The notes under the pieces were generated by a model that worked only from the letters and a program-made list of their open reading frames with translations, was not told the DNA's origin and did no database searches. A stretch of DNA of 55,633 bases from Pelagibacterales bacterium SAG-MED39 (GTDB taxonomy: Bacteria > Pseudomonadota > Alphaproteobacteria > Pelagibacterales > Pelagibacteraceae): contig JACWEI010000006.1 in assembly GCA_014653625.1 (NCBI GenBank), positions 1-55,633 of the forward strand, read 5' to 3'. Each line of letters opens with the position of its first letter. Position 1 is the stretch's first letter. Below, in pieces: positions 40,081 to 50,042 of the stretch. The position numbers and the translations under genes are program-made.

Positions 40081-40641
40081 ATGCTTTTATTTGTAGGATT
40101 GGGTAATCCGACACCAGATAGTGAAAATAATCGACACAACGTTGGATTTAAAATCATAGACTCAATAAATAAAAAATTCAGTCTATCAAAACAAAAACCT
40201 AAATTTAAAGGTCTGTTAACTACTGGAAATATCAGTGATAAAAAAATTTATGCAATCAAACCATTGACTTTTATGAATAATTCAGGAATTTGTATAAGAG
40301 AATTAATTGAATACTTTAAGATTGATGCGGAGGATGTAATAGTTTTTCATGATGACCTAGACATAGAATTCGGGAAAATTAAAGCAAAATTTGGTGGCTC
40401 AGATGCTGGTCACAACGGTATAGCCTCTATAGATAAATTTATAGGTAAAGATTATTCGAGAGTAAGAATTGGAATAGGTAAACCAAAAGGTAATATTGAA
40501 GTTGCAGATTATGTTTTACAGAATTTTGACGAAGAAGAAACTTTGGGTGTTGAAAAGATATCAAAAGATATAACAGACTCAATTTCAATTCTTGTTGAAA
40601 GAAAATTAGAATTGTTTTCTAGTACAGTAAATAATAAATAA
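40081..40641 (+). CDS. pth: Peptidyl-tRNA hydrolase Pth
   Basis: A 186-residue enzyme that frees tRNA from drop-off peptidyl-tRNA. Features are FVGLGNPTPDSENNRHNVGF with the catalytic His in RHNVG, KPLTFMNNSG, IVFHDDLDIEFGKIK, KFGGSDAGHNGI and YSRVRIGIGKPKG. All fit. It ends on the first base of the ychF start (one base shared), the classical pth-ychF pair. Confidence 0.97.
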   Translation: MLLFVGLGNPTPDSENNRHNVGFKIIDSINKKFSLSKQKPKFKGLLTTGNISDKKIYAIKPLTFMNNSGICIRELIEYFKIDAEDVIVFHDDLDIEFGKIKAKFGGSDAGHNGIASIDKFIGKDYSRVRIGIGKPKGNIEVADYVLQNFDEEETLGVEKISKDITDSISILVERKLELFSSTVNNK

Positions 40642-41714
40642 TGAGTTTCAAGTGCGGAATAGTAGGATTGCCTAATGTTGGTAAATCAACTTTGTTTAAC
40701 GCTTTAACCAACTCGAGTAAGGCGCAAGCAGCAAATTTTCCATTTTGCACCATTGATCCTAATGTTGGTGTTGTACCAGTACCAGATAAAAGACTAAAAA
40801 ATTTAGCTCAAATATCAAAATCAAAAAAAATAATTAATACTACTATTTCATTTGTTGATATTGCTGGCCTTGTAAAAGGTGCATCTAAAGGTGAGGGTTT
40901 AGGAAATAAGTTTCTTTCTCATATAAGAGAAGTAGATGCGATTATACATATGATTAGATGTTTTGACTCAGAAGACATCCAAAATGTAAATTCTACTATT
41001 GATCCTATTAGGGATCTTGAGATTATTGAAACAGAAATGATGCTAGCTGATTTAGAGTCTATTCAAAAAAGATTAGAAAAAAATAACAAAAGAAATGTTG
41101 ATGAGGATCAGTTAAAGATACTTAAAATTGCCTTAGATTGTATCAATAATAATAAAGATATTTCTACGTTAAAAAATGATTTTAGTAAAAAATTACTTAA
41201 TCAAAGTGGACTATTATCATTAAAACCTAAAATATTTGTTTGTAATGTTGATGAACAAAGTGTTGCAAGTGGCAATAATTATACAAAAAAATTTATTGAC
41301 AAATTTGGATATGAAAAGACTCTTATAGTTTCTGCTGATATAGAAAATCAAATAAACGAATTAGATTTAATAGAAAAAAAAAATTACATGGAGATGATTG
41401 GTCTTAAAGAAACAGGATTGAATCTACTAATTCAAAAAGGCTATAATATTCTTGAATTAGATACCTTCTTTACCTCAGGGCCAGAAGAAACTAGGGCATG
41501 GACTATTCAAAAAAAATGTACAGCTCCAAAAGCCGCTGGTGAAATTCATACAGACTTTGAAAAAGGATTTATTAGAGCAGAAACTATTTCTTATGTAGAT
41601 TTTATTTCAAACGATGGTTGGATTAGTTCAAAAACAAATGGTAAAATGAGGTTAGAGGGAAAAGACTATATTGTGAAAGATGGTGATGTTTTAAACTTCC
41701 GTTTCAATACGTGA
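40641..41714 (+). CDS. ychF: Redox-regulated ATPase YchF (OLA1 family)
   Basis: A 357-residue Obg-like P-loop NTPase. G1 GLPNVGKSTLFNAL, DxxG as FVDIAGLVKGASKGEGLGN, an altered G4 (CNVDEQS) that gives ATP preference in this family, and a C-terminal TGS domain (IHTDFEKGFIRAETISYVDF). The family binds ribosomes and is linked to stress. The start is coupled to pth. The end overlaps convergent petC by 24 bp. Confidence 0.96.
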   Translation: MSFKCGIVGLPNVGKSTLFNALTNSSKAQAANFPFCTIDPNVGVVPVPDKRLKNLAQISKSKKIINTTISFVDIAGLVKGASKGEGLGNKFLSHIREVDAIIHMIRCFDSEDIQNVNSTIDPIRDLEIIETEMMLADLESIQKRLEKNNKRNVDEDQLKILKIALDCINNNKDISTLKNDFSKKLLNQSGLLSLKPKIFVCNVDEQSVASGNNYTKKFIDKFGYEKTLIVSADIENQINELDLIEKKNYMEMIGLKETGLNLLIQKGYNILELDTFFTSGPEETRAWTIQKKCTAPKAAGEIHTDFEKGFIRAETISYVDFISNDGWISSKTNGKMRLEGKDYIVKDGDVLNFRFNT

Positions 41715-42470
41715 CCAAATTCTTTTCATACTAAAATAAACAAGTATTGTTAAAATTATCAGATAAAGTATGGCCTTAAAGCCCATCTGATGTCTAGCTT
41801 CTAAGCTTGGTTCTGCAGCCCACATTAGAAAAGTTGTTACATCTTTTGACATTTGTTCAATACTTGCATTTGTTCCGTCTGAATATTCAACAATTCCGTC
41901 TGAGAGCGGTGCCGACATTTTAATCTTGTTCCCATACATATATTTATTATAGTGAACTCCTTCATCTAAAATCATTCCACTTGGAGCTTCTTCATAACCC
42001 TGTAATAAAGAATATATATAATCAACTCCACCCCCTCTAGCTTTTACTAATACTGACATATCAGGAGGATATGCACCTCCGTTAGCCGCCTCAGCTGCCT
42101 TAACATTTTCATATGGCATCACAAATTTATCGGACAGTTTTCCTGGTCGATCAAACATTTCACCGTCAGCATTTGGTCCATCTGTTACCTCAAATGAAGC
42201 AGCAATTGCTTTAGCTTGAGCTACTGAAAACTCTGGCCCACCCTTTTCAGATAAATTTCTATAACTTAAGTATTTCATTGAGTGGCAAGCTGCACAAACT
42301 TCTGTATAAACCTGATATCCTCTTTGGAGTGAAGCTCTATCAAACTTTCCAAATAGACCTTTAAAAGTCCAATCGGTTTTTAAATACTCAACTTTTTCTG
42401 CAGAAATTGCGTTAGCACTAGTTACACAAAGCAATATTATTATTGAAAATAACTTAAGAATGTTTTTCAC
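41691..42470 (-). CDS. petC: Cytochrome c1 of the bc1 complex (PetC)
   Basis: A 259-residue c-type cytochrome. A signal peptide ends at about residue 24. The haem motif CAACH is at 59-63, the axial Met is likely in a later segment, and a C-terminal anchor is at about 233-251 (GFKAILYLIILTILVYFSMKRIW). DMSVLVKARGGGVDYIYSLL is typical of cytochrome c1. It accepts electrons from the Rieske protein and passes them to cytochrome c. It is last in petA-petB-petC; its start shares a base with petB's end. Confidence 0.96.
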   Translation of the reverse strand: MKNILKLFSIIILLCVTSANAISAEKVEYLKTDWTFKGLFGKFDRASLQRGYQVYTEVCAACHSMKYLSYRNLSEKGGPEFSVAQAKAIAASFEVTDGPNADGEMFDRPGKLSDKFVMPYENVKAAEAANGGAYPPDMSVLVKARGGGVDYIYSLLQGYEEAPSGMILDEGVHYNKYMYGNKIKMSAPLSDGIVEYSDGTNASIEQMSKDVTTFLMWAAEPSLEARHQMGFKAILYLIILTILVYFSMKRIWSRIETEV

Positions 42471-43732
42471 TATTCTATTTTACTTTCCTTTTTCTTAGCC
42501 ATTGCAATATTAGGTGATCCTCCCAGTACTGGTTCAGTAATACTTAATGGTAATGGTAAAGTTCTTTCCTTTAACCCCAGTACTGGTAAAATTACTAAAA
42601 AATGAAGGAAATAATAAGCTGTTGCAACTCTTGCAATTAATAAATATAGCCCTTCAGCTGGCATAGCTCCAACGTAGCCTAAAATTAAAACGTCAGCTAC
42701 TAGTATCCAATAAAATTGTTTATAGAGTGGTCTAAAGACCGCAGATCTTATTTTTGAGGTATCGAGCCATGGTAAGGCTGCTAAGATTAAAATCGCAGAT
42801 AGCATAGCTATAACTCCAAGTAACTTATCAGGAACTGATCTTAAAATTGCATAGAAAGGTAATAGATACCATTCTGGCACAATGTGCGCTGGCGTAACTA
42901 GGGGGTTGGCTTCTATATAATTATCCGCATGACCTAAAATGTTTGGTGCATAGAAGACAAAGAAAGCAAAAACAATCATAAACATTAATAATGCAAACCC
43001 ATCTTTAATAACTATATAAGGGTGAAATGGAACTGTATCTTTTGAAGGTTTTTTAACATCAATTCCAACTGGATTATTATTACCGGGAATATGAAGAGCC
43101 CAAATATGCAAAACTACCAATCCTAAAATTAAAAAAGGTATTAAGTAATGAAGAGTAAAAAATCTTGTTAAAGTTGGATTGTCAACTGAGTAACCACCCC
43201 ACAACCAAGTTACAATTCCCTCACCTACTAAAGGAATTGCACTAAACAAATTTGTAATAACAGTAGCTCCCCAAAAACTCATTTGTCCCCATGGTAAAAC
43301 ATAACCCATGAAAGCAGCTGCCATCATCAATAAGTAAATAATTATTCCAATAATCCAAATGATTTCTCTTGGAGATTTATATGATCCATAAAATAATGAT
43401 CTAAAAATATGAATATATACTGCTAAAAAAAACATTGACGCACCATTTGCATGAATATATCTAATTAACCAACCATAATTGACATCTCTCATAATATGCT
43501 CAACACTCTCAAATGCCATATCTGCGTGAGCAATGTAGTGCATTGCGAGTGTAAGTCCTGTTACAATTTGAGTTATTAGACAAAAAGTAAGTATCCCACC
43601 AAAGGTCCACCAATAATTCAAGTTTTTTGGTGTTGGATAATCAGTAAGATGACTTGCTAAAGAAAGCAATGGAAGTCTGTCATTAAACCATTTTCCAAAT
43701 TTAGACTTAGGTGTATATTCGTGATCACTCAT
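42470..43732 (-). CDS. petB: Cytochrome b of the bc1 complex (PetB)
   Basis: A 420-residue fused-type cytochrome b with eight transmembrane segments. The four haem His residues lie in helices B and D ([42 protein letters not shown]). The Qo-site PEWY lies in [32 protein letters not shown] is the conserved cd1 region. It carries quinol oxidation and quinone reduction. It is second in petABC, 6 bp after petA. Confidence 0.98.
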   Translation of the reverse strand: MSDHEYTPKSKFGKWFNDRLPLLSLASHLTDYPTPKNLNYWWTFGGILTFCLITQIVTGLTLAMHYIAHADMAFESVEHIMRDVNYGWLIRYIHANGASMFFLAVYIHIFRSLFYGSYKSPREIIWIIGIIIYLLMMAAAFMGYVLPWGQMSFWGATVITNLFSAIPLVGEGIVTWLWGGYSVDNPTLTRFFTLHYLIPFLILGLVVLHIWALHIPGNNNPVGIDVKKPSKDTVPFHPYIVIKDGFALLMFMIVFAFFVFYAPNILGHADNYIEANPLVTPAHIVPEWYLLPFYAILRSVPDKLLGVIAMLSAILILAALPWLDTSKIRSAVFRPLYKQFYWILVADVLILGYVGAMPAEGLYLLIARVATAYYFLHFLVILPVLGLKERTLPLPLSITEPVLGGSPNIAMAKKKESKIE

Positions 43733-43738
43733 TAGTGC

Positions 43739-44248
43739 TTATCCAATTTTAATTGTATTAGTGTTAACAAATTCATATTTCGGAACTTCCATATTAGTTG
43801 GTGCTGGTCCTTTTCTAATCCTGCCAGAAGTATCATAATGAGATCCATGACATGGACAGAACCATCCATTATAATCTCCTTTATCATTTAAGGGAACACA
43901 TCCTAAATGGGTACAGACCCCGAGCATAACAAGCCACTCTGGATTTTTAGCTCTATCTTCATCTTTTTCAGGATCTTTTAAATCTTCCATCTTTACTTCT
44001 TTTGCATCAGTAATTTCATCTTGTGTTCTTCTCCTTATAAAAACTGGCTTACCTCTCCAGAGAACAGTAATGGTTTTTCCTGGTGTTACTGCACTCACAT
44101 CCACTTCTGTACTTGCTAAAGCTTTGACCGACGCATCTGGATTCATTTGATCAATCATAGGCCAAACTGTTGCACCTAGTCCCACTGCTCCAACAGCATA
44201 TGTTGCTGTAAATAAGAAATCTCTTCTATTAGTTTTTTTTTCTGACAT
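43739..44248 (-). CDS. petA: Rieske iron-sulfur subunit of the bc1 complex (PetA)
   Basis: A 169-residue protein. A twin-arginine-like N-terminus ([21 protein letters not shown]) also serves as membrane anchor. A hinge and the Rieske domain follow, with 2Fe-2S ligands in CTHLGC and CPCHGSHYD. It moves between the Qo site and cytochrome c1. It heads petABC, with a 93-bp divergent gap to trmL that should hold the operon promoter, though no confident hexamers were identified. Confidence 0.97.
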   Translation of the reverse strand: MSEKKTNRRDFLFTATYAVGAVGLGATVWPMIDQMNPDASVKALASTEVDVSAVTPGKTITVLWRGKPVFIRRRTQDEITDAKEVKMEDLKDPEKDEDRAKNPEWLVMLGVCTHLGCVPLNDKGDYNGWFCPCHGSHYDTSGRIRKGPAPTNMEVPKYEFVNTNTIKIG

Positions 44249-44341
44249 TTGATACTTTAATTAAATATACTTACATATTGATTTTTTCTACTTAATATAT
44301 GGTTTCATATAATATAAAATACTAATTTTACTACTGATAGA

Positions 44342-44815
44342 ATGACACAGAATTTAACTAATCTTAGCCCTAAAATCGCATTATTTGAACCAGATATTCC
44401 TCAAAATACTGCTGCTATAATTAGAACCTGTGCTTGTTTAGGTGCAAAATTAGAGATTATAGAACCCTGTGGATTTTTACTAAGTGATAAGAGATTTAAG
44501 AGGGTCGTAATGGATTATATGAATGAAAGAGATATTAAGTTTTATAAAAGTTCAAATGATTTTTTCAAATTTAAAGAGAATCAAAGAATTATATTGATGA
44601 CTACTAGGGCATCTATATCTTATACAAAATTTAAATTTGATAAAAATGATACAATTTTATTTGGAAGAGAAAGTGCAGGAGTTCCTAATAAGTTACATGA
44701 ATTGATCAAGGATCGATTAAAAATACCTATGAAAAACAATAAACGTTCACTTAATATTGCATCATCAGTAGCAATTATTTTAGCTGAGAGTTTAAAACAA
44801 ACTAATTTACTATGA
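44342..44815 (+). CDS. trmL: tRNA (cytidine/uridine-34-2'-O)-methyltransferase TrmL
   Basis: A 157-residue SPOUT methyltransferase. PDIPQNTAAIIRTCACLGAKLEIIEPCGF is the N-terminal RNA-binding motif, interrupted at the conserved PxNxGxIxR, and LFGRESAGVPNKLHE plus SLNIASSVAIILAE form the SAM knot. TrmL methylates the wobble base of tRNA-Leu. Its end overlaps the hemF start by 4 bp. It is divergent from petA. Confidence 0.93.
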   Translation: MTQNLTNLSPKIALFEPDIPQNTAAIIRTCACLGAKLEIIEPCGFLLSDKRFKRVVMDYMNERDIKFYKSSNDFFKFKENQRIILMTTRASISYTKFKFDKNDTILFGRESAGVPNKLHELIKDRLKIPMKNNKRSLNIASSVAIILAESLKQTNLL

Positions 44816-45639
44816 ATGTAGAAATCAAAAAAGATATTGTAAGTAATTGGTTTAAAATTTTGCAAGATGCATTTTGTGATGATATTTGTAAACTTGAAAA
44901 AAATAAGTTTAATTTTAAATCTAAAATATGGAAAAGGAACATAAAAAAAGATGAGGGTGGTGGTGAATACAGAATATTACAAAATGGTAAAATTTTTGAA
45001 AAAGTTGGTGTAAACTTTTCAGAAGTATATGGAAAATTTCCAAAGCAATTTCAAAAAAATATATTAGGCGCTGAAAAGGATCCAAGATTTTGGGCATCTG
45101 GAATTTCTGTAGTCATGCATATGAAAAATCCCCTGATTCCTGCTATGCATTTTAATACAAGATATATTTGTACTCAGCAAAATTGGTTTGGTGGAGGAAT
45201 GGATGTAACGCCTTCAAAATTTGATTTAACTGAAAAAAAAGAATTTCATAAAATATTAAAAGATATGTGTAATCGTCATAATAAAAATTACTATAAAAGA
45301 TATAAGAAATGGTGTGATGAATATTTTTATTTGCCTCATAGAAAAGAATCAAGAGGCATTGGGGGTATTTTTTTTGATTATAAAAAAAATAATTTTGAAA
45401 AAGATTTTAAATTTGTTAGGGATGTAGGTATTACTTTTCAATTAATTTTTAATAAAATTATTCGAAAAAAAATTAATAAGAAATGGACTACAAAAGATAA
45501 AGAAAATCAATACATTAAACGAGGTAGATATACAGAATTTAACTTATTATATGATAGAGGAACAAAATTTGGATTACAAACAGGTGGAAATGTAGAGGGA
45601 ATATTAATGTCATTGCCACCTTTGGCAAAATGGAAATAA
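44812..45639 (+). CDS. hemF: Oxygen-dependent coproporphyrinogen III oxidase HemF
   Basis: A 275-residue haem-synthesis enzyme that decarboxylates coproporphyrinogen III using O2. Motifs are GGGEYRILQNGKIFEKVGVNFSEVYG, MHMKNPLIPAMHFNTRY, WFGGGMDVTP, FYLPHRKESRGIGGIFFDY, and RGRYTEFNLLYDRGTKFGLQTGGNVEGILMSLPP. All HemF signatures are present. It overlaps trmL by 4 bp; greA follows after 1 bp. The aerobic form fits a marine aerobe. Confidence 0.97.
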   Translation: MNVEIKKDIVSNWFKILQDAFCDDICKLEKNKFNFKSKIWKRNIKKDEGGGEYRILQNGKIFEKVGVNFSEVYGKFPKQFQKNILGAEKDPRFWASGISVVMHMKNPLIPAMHFNTRYICTQQNWFGGGMDVTPSKFDLTEKKEFHKILKDMCNRHNKNYYKRYKKWCDEYFYLPHRKESRGIGGIFFDYKKNNFEKDFKFVRDVGITFQLIFNKIIRKKINKKWTTKDKENQYIKRGRYTEFNLLYDRGTKFGLQTGGNVEGILMSLPPLAKWK

Positions 45640-45640
45640 A

Positions 45641-46117
45641 ATGGATAAAGAACCGATTACATTAAATGGATTAAATAAAATAAAAGAGGAACTTGTTTTT
45701 TTAAAAGAAAAGAAGAGGCCTGAAATAGTAGCAGCGATAGCTGAAGCAAGATCCCACGGTGATCTTAAAGAAAATGCAGAGTATCATGCCGCTAAAGAAG
45801 ATCAGTCTCATAACGAAGGTCGAATAACTGAAATAAATGATATTATTGCGAGAGCTAATGTTATTGATGTTACAAAATTAAATAACGAGGGCAAGATAAT
45901 TTTTGGTTCAACTGTATTTCTTGAAAACTTAGATACAAGTGAAAAAATTAGTTATAAAATTGTTGGTAAAGATGAGGCTGACCTTAAGCAAAAATTGATT
46001 TATTTTTTATCACCTATTGGTAAAGGTTTAATTGGAAAAAATAAAAATGATTTTGTAGAGATAAATACTCCTGCAGGAACAAAAAACTTTGAAATAAAAG
46101 ATGTTAAATATATTTAA
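45641..46117 (+). CDS. greA: Transcription elongation factor GreA
   Basis: A 158-residue factor that rescues backtracked RNA polymerase. The N-terminal coiled coil carries the acidic tip (ARSHGDLKENAEYHAAKEDQ) and the C-terminal FKBP-like domain follows (ISYKIVGKDEADLKQKLIYFLSPIGKGLIGK). It begins 1 bp after hemF and shares the 4 bases TTAA with the stop of convergent cca. Confidence 0.97.
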   Translation: MDKEPITLNGLNKIKEELVFLKEKKRPEIVAAIAEARSHGDLKENAEYHAAKEDQSHNEGRITEINDIIARANVIDVTKLNNEGKIIFGSTVFLENLDTSEKISYKIVGKDEADLKQKLIYFLSPIGKGLIGKNKNDFVEINTPAGTKNFEIKDVKYI

Positions 46118-47388
46118 AAGTTAACAATAGTATCAACTTGTTGGTCTGAAATTTTAAAATTATTTTTAACCCACTCTTCTTCTATTGTTTTGAGTTTTTC
46201 CCCTAACTTTTTTCCATGAGGAACATTGTATTTTGTCATCAAAGTATGAGCACTTATTGGCATTATAGGTATTGATTTTTTTTTGTATAACTCAATTAAT
46301 TTCTTTAAATTTATGTCAAATTTTTTTGATTTTATTAAGGTGAAATTAAGAATATCGATTACAGCTTGCTTACCATTATAGTAAAAAATCTTATTCATAT
46401 TATTTTCTGTAAACCTGTTTGATCTTATTTTTTCTCTATAAAAATTGTCAATAATTTTAATTCTTTTATGGTCTTTTTTTGAAATATTAAATTTATATAA
46501 AAAATAGTCAGTATTATCGGATGTATCAATAATCATTAAAGATAGTAAAAAAATAAAATCAACTTCATTAAAAATTTCTTTTTTAATTGAATTGAGTTTT
46601 GAAAAAATATTTATATTTTTTAACTCTGGAAAAATCATCTGTATTAATTCTAGACTAATTTTATCTTTTGTTAGCTTTTCTAAAGTATTTAAATTAGACA
46701 TCTTTTTTAATTCGTTTAGCAATCTTTCTTTGGATAATTTTGAAATTCCACCTATATTCATTTTTAATTTTTTTATTATCTCTATATTGTGAGGTTGTTT
46801 GGAGTAATTAATATAAAATCGTATGTATCTTAATATTCTTAAATAATCTTCTTTAACTCTTTGATCGGCATTACCAATAAACTTTAATACGCCATTTTCT
46901 AAGTCTTTTTTACCATCATGTGGGTCAAAAATATTTCCATATGGATCTGAGTATATTGAATTAATAGTAAAATCTCTTCTTATGGAGTCTTCTTTCCAAT
47001 TTTTAGTAAATTTAACTTTTGCATGTCTTCCATCTGTAAATATATCTTCTCTCAAAGTGGTTATTTCAAATTTTTGTTCATTTAATATTGCAGTAACAGT
47101 CCCATGATCAATGCCTGTTTCAAAATAATTTATATTATTTCTTTTAAGGGACTCACAAACTTGTTCAGGTTCTAAATTGGTTGCTAAATCAATATCATCA
47201 ACTTTTTCTTTATTTATTATTTTTCGTATACATCCTCCAACATATCTAACTTCACTTTCTGATGAAAAAGAGTTAATTGCTTCAAAAATTTTGTGTGCAA
47301 ATGTTTTTGTTGTTAAATCTTTAATATTTTTACTTATATAATCTAAGTTATTCGATCTAAAAAAAATTGTATTTAATAAGCTTTTCAT
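46114..47388 (-). CDS. cca: CCA-adding tRNA nucleotidyltransferase / poly(A)-polymerase-type
   Basis: A 424-residue class II nucleotidyltransferase. The catalytic head has VRYVGGCIRKII and the DxD pair in KVDDIDLATNL. Then DHGTVTAIL, TTLREDIFTDGRHAKVKF, RRDFTINSIY and the templating helix ED(Y)LRILRYIRF follow. It adds or repairs the 3' CCA of tRNAs, or acts as poly(A) polymerase; the motifs do not separate the two clearly, though the context (tRNA-Gln directly upstream) favours CCA. It lies 3 bp from tRNA-Gln and converges with greA. Confidence 0.92.
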   Translation of the reverse strand: MKSLLNTIFFRSNNLDYISKNIKDLTTKTFAHKIFEAINSFSSESEVRYVGGCIRKIINKEKVDDIDLATNLEPEQVCESLKRNNINYFETGIDHGTVTAILNEQKFEITTLREDIFTDGRHAKVKFTKNWKEDSIRRDFTINSIYSDPYGNIFDPHDGKKDLENGVLKFIGNADQRVKEDYLRILRYIRFYINYSKQPHNIEIIKKLKMNIGGISKLSKERLLNELKKMSNLNTLEKLTKDKISLELIQMIFPELKNINIFSKLNSIKKEIFNEVDFIFLLSLMIIDTSDNTDYFLYKFNISKKDHKRIKIIDNFYREKIRSNRFTENNMNKIFYYNGKQAVIDILNFTLIKSKKFDINLKKLIELYKKKSIPIMPISAHTLMTKYNVPHGKKLGEKLKTIEEEWVKNNFKISDQQVDTIVNF

Positions 47389-47391
47389 AGT

Positions 47392-47465
47392 TGGCTGGGG
47401 CGCTAGGATTCGAACCTAGGATGCAGGTACCAAAAACCCGTGCCTTACCGCTTGGCTACGCCCCA
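47392..47465 (-). tRNA. tRNA-Gln(TTG)
   Basis: The cloverleaf is complete: acceptor TGGGGCG pairs with CGCCCCA, anticodon loop TTTTGGT gives TTG, T-loop TTCGAAT is canonical, and CCA is encoded. The first base pair T1-A72 is the usual glutaminyl identity pair. It sits 3 bp before the CCA-adding enzyme and 33 bp after ispE, on their strand. Confidence 0.96.
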
Positions 47466-47498
47466 ATATTAAGTTCGTATAACACAAAAAAATAAAAT

Positions 47499-48344
47499 TT
47501 ATATAGTTTTTGAAGCTATACACCAGTAATTTTTATATCTTTTATTGAACTTTTTTTTCGCAAGTTCACATATTTTTTTTGATTGAAAATATGCAACTAA
47601 AGCAGATCCAGATCCTGTCATTCTTACGAATACTGGTTTTAATGAATTTTCTAAAAATAATTTAATTTTTTTCAATTTAGGATACCTAGAAAGTGCGATT
47701 GACTCGAGATTATTATTCATTTTTTTCAAATAATCAAAATCAAACATATCTTTATTGGGCCTATTTAGCTCTGGTCTTTTAAATTTTTTTACTTTTGAGT
47801 ATATTTCTTTTGTTGAGCAACCAAAATTAGGTTTTACGATTAAAGTGTAAATTTTTTTATATTTTGAAAATCGTTTAATCTTATTTTTTGAGTCCAAAAT
47901 TGTGTTAGAGGAATTTAGACCTAAAATCACATCTGAACCAATTGAGTTAGAAATTTCAATAATTTGTCTATCTTTAATTTTAATTATCTTTTTTTTTATA
48001 AAATATCTTAAAATATTTGCTGCATTCATTGATCCTCCCCCGAGACCTGCCTCAGAAGGAATTCGTTTATTTATTTTAATTTGAAATTTTTTTTTTTTAA
48101 GAAAATTTCTTTTTTCTAATATTTCCATCAATTTTGAAATAGTATTTATTTTATTAATATTTTGAGAAAATTTACCATAAAATGAAATAATATTATTATC
48201 AGATTTAATTCTCTTAATTGAAATAACATCATGTAAATCAACAAAAGCAACAATGCTCTCAATTTTATGCATATTATTTGCTTTACCAATAACATTTAAA
48301 GCTAAGTTTATCTTTGCATATGATTTTATTTGGTTAAAAGACAT
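47499..48344 (-). CDS. ispE: 4-diphosphocytidyl-2-C-methyl-D-erythritol kinase IspE
   Basis: A GHMP kinase of about 281 residues in the MEP isoprenoid pathway. The N-terminal KSYAKINLALNVIGK and the ATP-binding loop PSEAGLGGGSMNAANIL are diagnostic, and C-terminal MTGSGSALVAYF completes the fold. The ATG at 48344 gives the family N-terminus; an upstream ATG at 48368 would overlap the TPR gene by 23 bp. It is one base after the TPR gene's stop. Confidence 0.94.
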   Translation of the reverse strand: MSFNQIKSYAKINLALNVIGKANNMHKIESIVAFVDLHDVISIKRIKSDNNIISFYGKFSQNINKINTISKLMEILEKRNFLKKKKFQIKINKRIPSEAGLGGGSMNAANILRYFIKKKIIKIKDRQIIEISNSIGSDVILGLNSSNTILDSKNKIKRFSKYKKIYTLIVKPNFGCSTKEIYSKVKKFKRPELNRPNKDMFDFDYLKKMNNNLESIALSRYPKLKKIKLFLENSLKPVFVRMTGSGSALVAYFQSKKICELAKKKFNKRYKNYWCIASKTI

Positions 48345-48345
48345 C

Positions 48346-50031
48346 TTAAGAATTTTTAAGACCTTCAATCATTTTAATATTAATTTTTTTTATTATTTCA
48401 TCTTCTGCATCTTCCATTTTTAAGACGATTGCCCAAAAATATCTTGCCTGAATTTTTCGGTTAAGTTTCCATAAAATATCTCCATAATGATCATTTACAA
48501 TCGGATCATCAGGCATTATTTCTACCGCTCTCTTTAAAAATTTTTCGGCTTTAAGGTAATCTTCAATTAAATAATACCCCCATCCAATTGAGTCTATAAT
48601 ATAAGGATCATCACTTTTAATCTTATAAGCTGTTTCAAGCATGTTTATTGCTTTATTGATTTTAAAATTCCTTTCAAGCCATGAATAAGCAAGGTAATTT
48701 AAAACATACGCATCATCCGGATTGATTTTTAGAGAATAAAGTAAATCTTTGTCTGCTTTTTCATATTTACCAATTCGTTCATAGCACCCTCCTCTTCTAT
48801 AAAAAAGATCTGATTTCATTTTTGAGTCATCCGCTAAGGTATCAATAATCTTTGTGTAAAGTTCAATTGCTTTTTCATATTCTTTTAAATTTTTATAAAA
48901 ATTTGCAATATCAAATAATATTTTATTATTTGGTTGATCAATCTTTTTAAATTCCGCCGTTATATAATTAAGGGACTCTTTTTTATTTCTTAACTTTGCA
49001 ATTATTTTTGCTTCTTTTTTTACTCGGTACCAATGATAAAATTTATCCTCTTTTCTAAATTTTTTTAAGGTTGCTCTGAGTTTGTTATATTCTTGATTAA
49101 AGTATTGATTTTCAGCAACTAGAGATAAATTAAATATAAAATTTGGATTTAAAAAATTTGAAAGATTTAAATAGAAATTTGACTTTATAAAATCATCTTG
49201 AGATGAATAGAGATTAGAAATTAAAAATAAAAATTCACTAATTAAATCATTGTGGTTTTTACACGAAAAAACTTCAGTAAGTTTTTTTGAATTATTGCTT
49301 TCTATCCAATCCTTTCCTTGGGACAAAAGTAATGTGCTATTTAAGTAATCAATATCGTTAGTTACTTTTTTTATTTCGTCAGATTCTTTATTTTCAACAA
49401 GATAACTTAAATAAAAAAAAATATATCGAGTGTAGTCTGCACCAGCTCCATTATATAAATTGGTGAAATATATATCAGTTTTTTTATCTCCTAAATAACA
49501 TCTTTGAAATGTTTCTGAGATTGTAGATAAATTACCAAGAGTTCTTTTATTGTTTAAAAATTTTTTTTCTTTAAAAACATAAATATATTGTTTTAAACTT
49601 TCTAGAATAGCTAAATTTAATTTATTTTGCTGATCTAGATTATTCATTTCAGCTAAAAGAACATAAGATTTATTGAAGTCGTTTTTTTTTAGACTGTCTA
49701 AAATTAACAATAACTTTGCTTCAAAAAAGGTAACAACTTCTTTATTTTTTTTGCTTTTTATAATGTTTATAGCTTGTTGAACTTTATTTTCTAAAACAAG
49801 AGAATGAATATATCGCTTTAAATAAGGATCATGTTTATTTAGTAATATTTTAGATGAATTAAAAAAATCTAAAGCTTTTAAATTATCTTTGTTTTCAAAA
49901 GCTACAATTCCAGAAAAATATTTTGATAAATTTTTAGAGTCAAAATTATTAAAACTATTACTTTTAGAATACAAAGGTGTCTGGTACAATGTGAATATAC
50001 TTAAGACGAAAATAATTTTTTTTAATAACAT
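48346..50031 (-). CDS. Periplasmic TPR-repeat protein
   Basis: A 561-residue protein with a signal peptide (about 1-22). Its C-terminal third is tetratricopeptide repeats: for example EYEKAIELYTKIIDTLADD, YEKADKDLLYSLKINPDDAYVLNYLAY, and DYLKAEKFLKRAVEIMPDDP, each a 34-residue unit. The middle is helical and poorly conserved. It probably acts as a scaffold at the periplasmic face; no catalytic motif is seen. A TPR gene ahead of ispE is common in alphaproteobacteria. Its ATG is only 11 bp from the divergent UDG-like gene. Confidence 0.88.
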   Translation of the reverse strand: MLLKKIIFVLSIFTLYQTPLYSKSNSFNNFDSKNLSKYFSGIVAFENKDNLKALDFFNSSKILLNKHDPYLKRYIHSLVLENKVQQAINIIKSKKNKEVVTFFEAKLLLILDSLKKNDFNKSYVLLAEMNNLDQQNKLNLAILESLKQYIYVFKEKKFLNNKRTLGNLSTISETFQRCYLGDKKTDIYFTNLYNGAGADYTRYIFFYLSYLVENKESDEIKKVTNDIDYLNSTLLLSQGKDWIESNNSKKLTEVFSCKNHNDLISEFLFLISNLYSSQDDFIKSNFYLNLSNFLNPNFIFNLSLVAENQYFNQEYNKLRATLKKFRKEDKFYHWYRVKKEAKIIAKLRNKKESLNYITAEFKKIDQPNNKILFDIANFYKNLKEYEKAIELYTKIIDTLADDSKMKSDLFYRRGGCYERIGKYEKADKDLLYSLKINPDDAYVLNYLAYSWLERNFKINKAINMLETAYKIKSDDPYIIDSIGWGYYLIEDYLKAEKFLKRAVEIMPDDPIVNDHYGDILWKLNRKIQARYFWAIVLKMEDAEDEIIKKINIKMIEGLKNS

Positions 50032-50042
50032 TTTAATACTTT

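Noticed and set aside
44249-44341. Small RNA or promoter pair between petA and trmL
   Set aside because: The 93-bp gap is AT-rich with many partial -10 matches but no good -35; no element could be placed with confidence.
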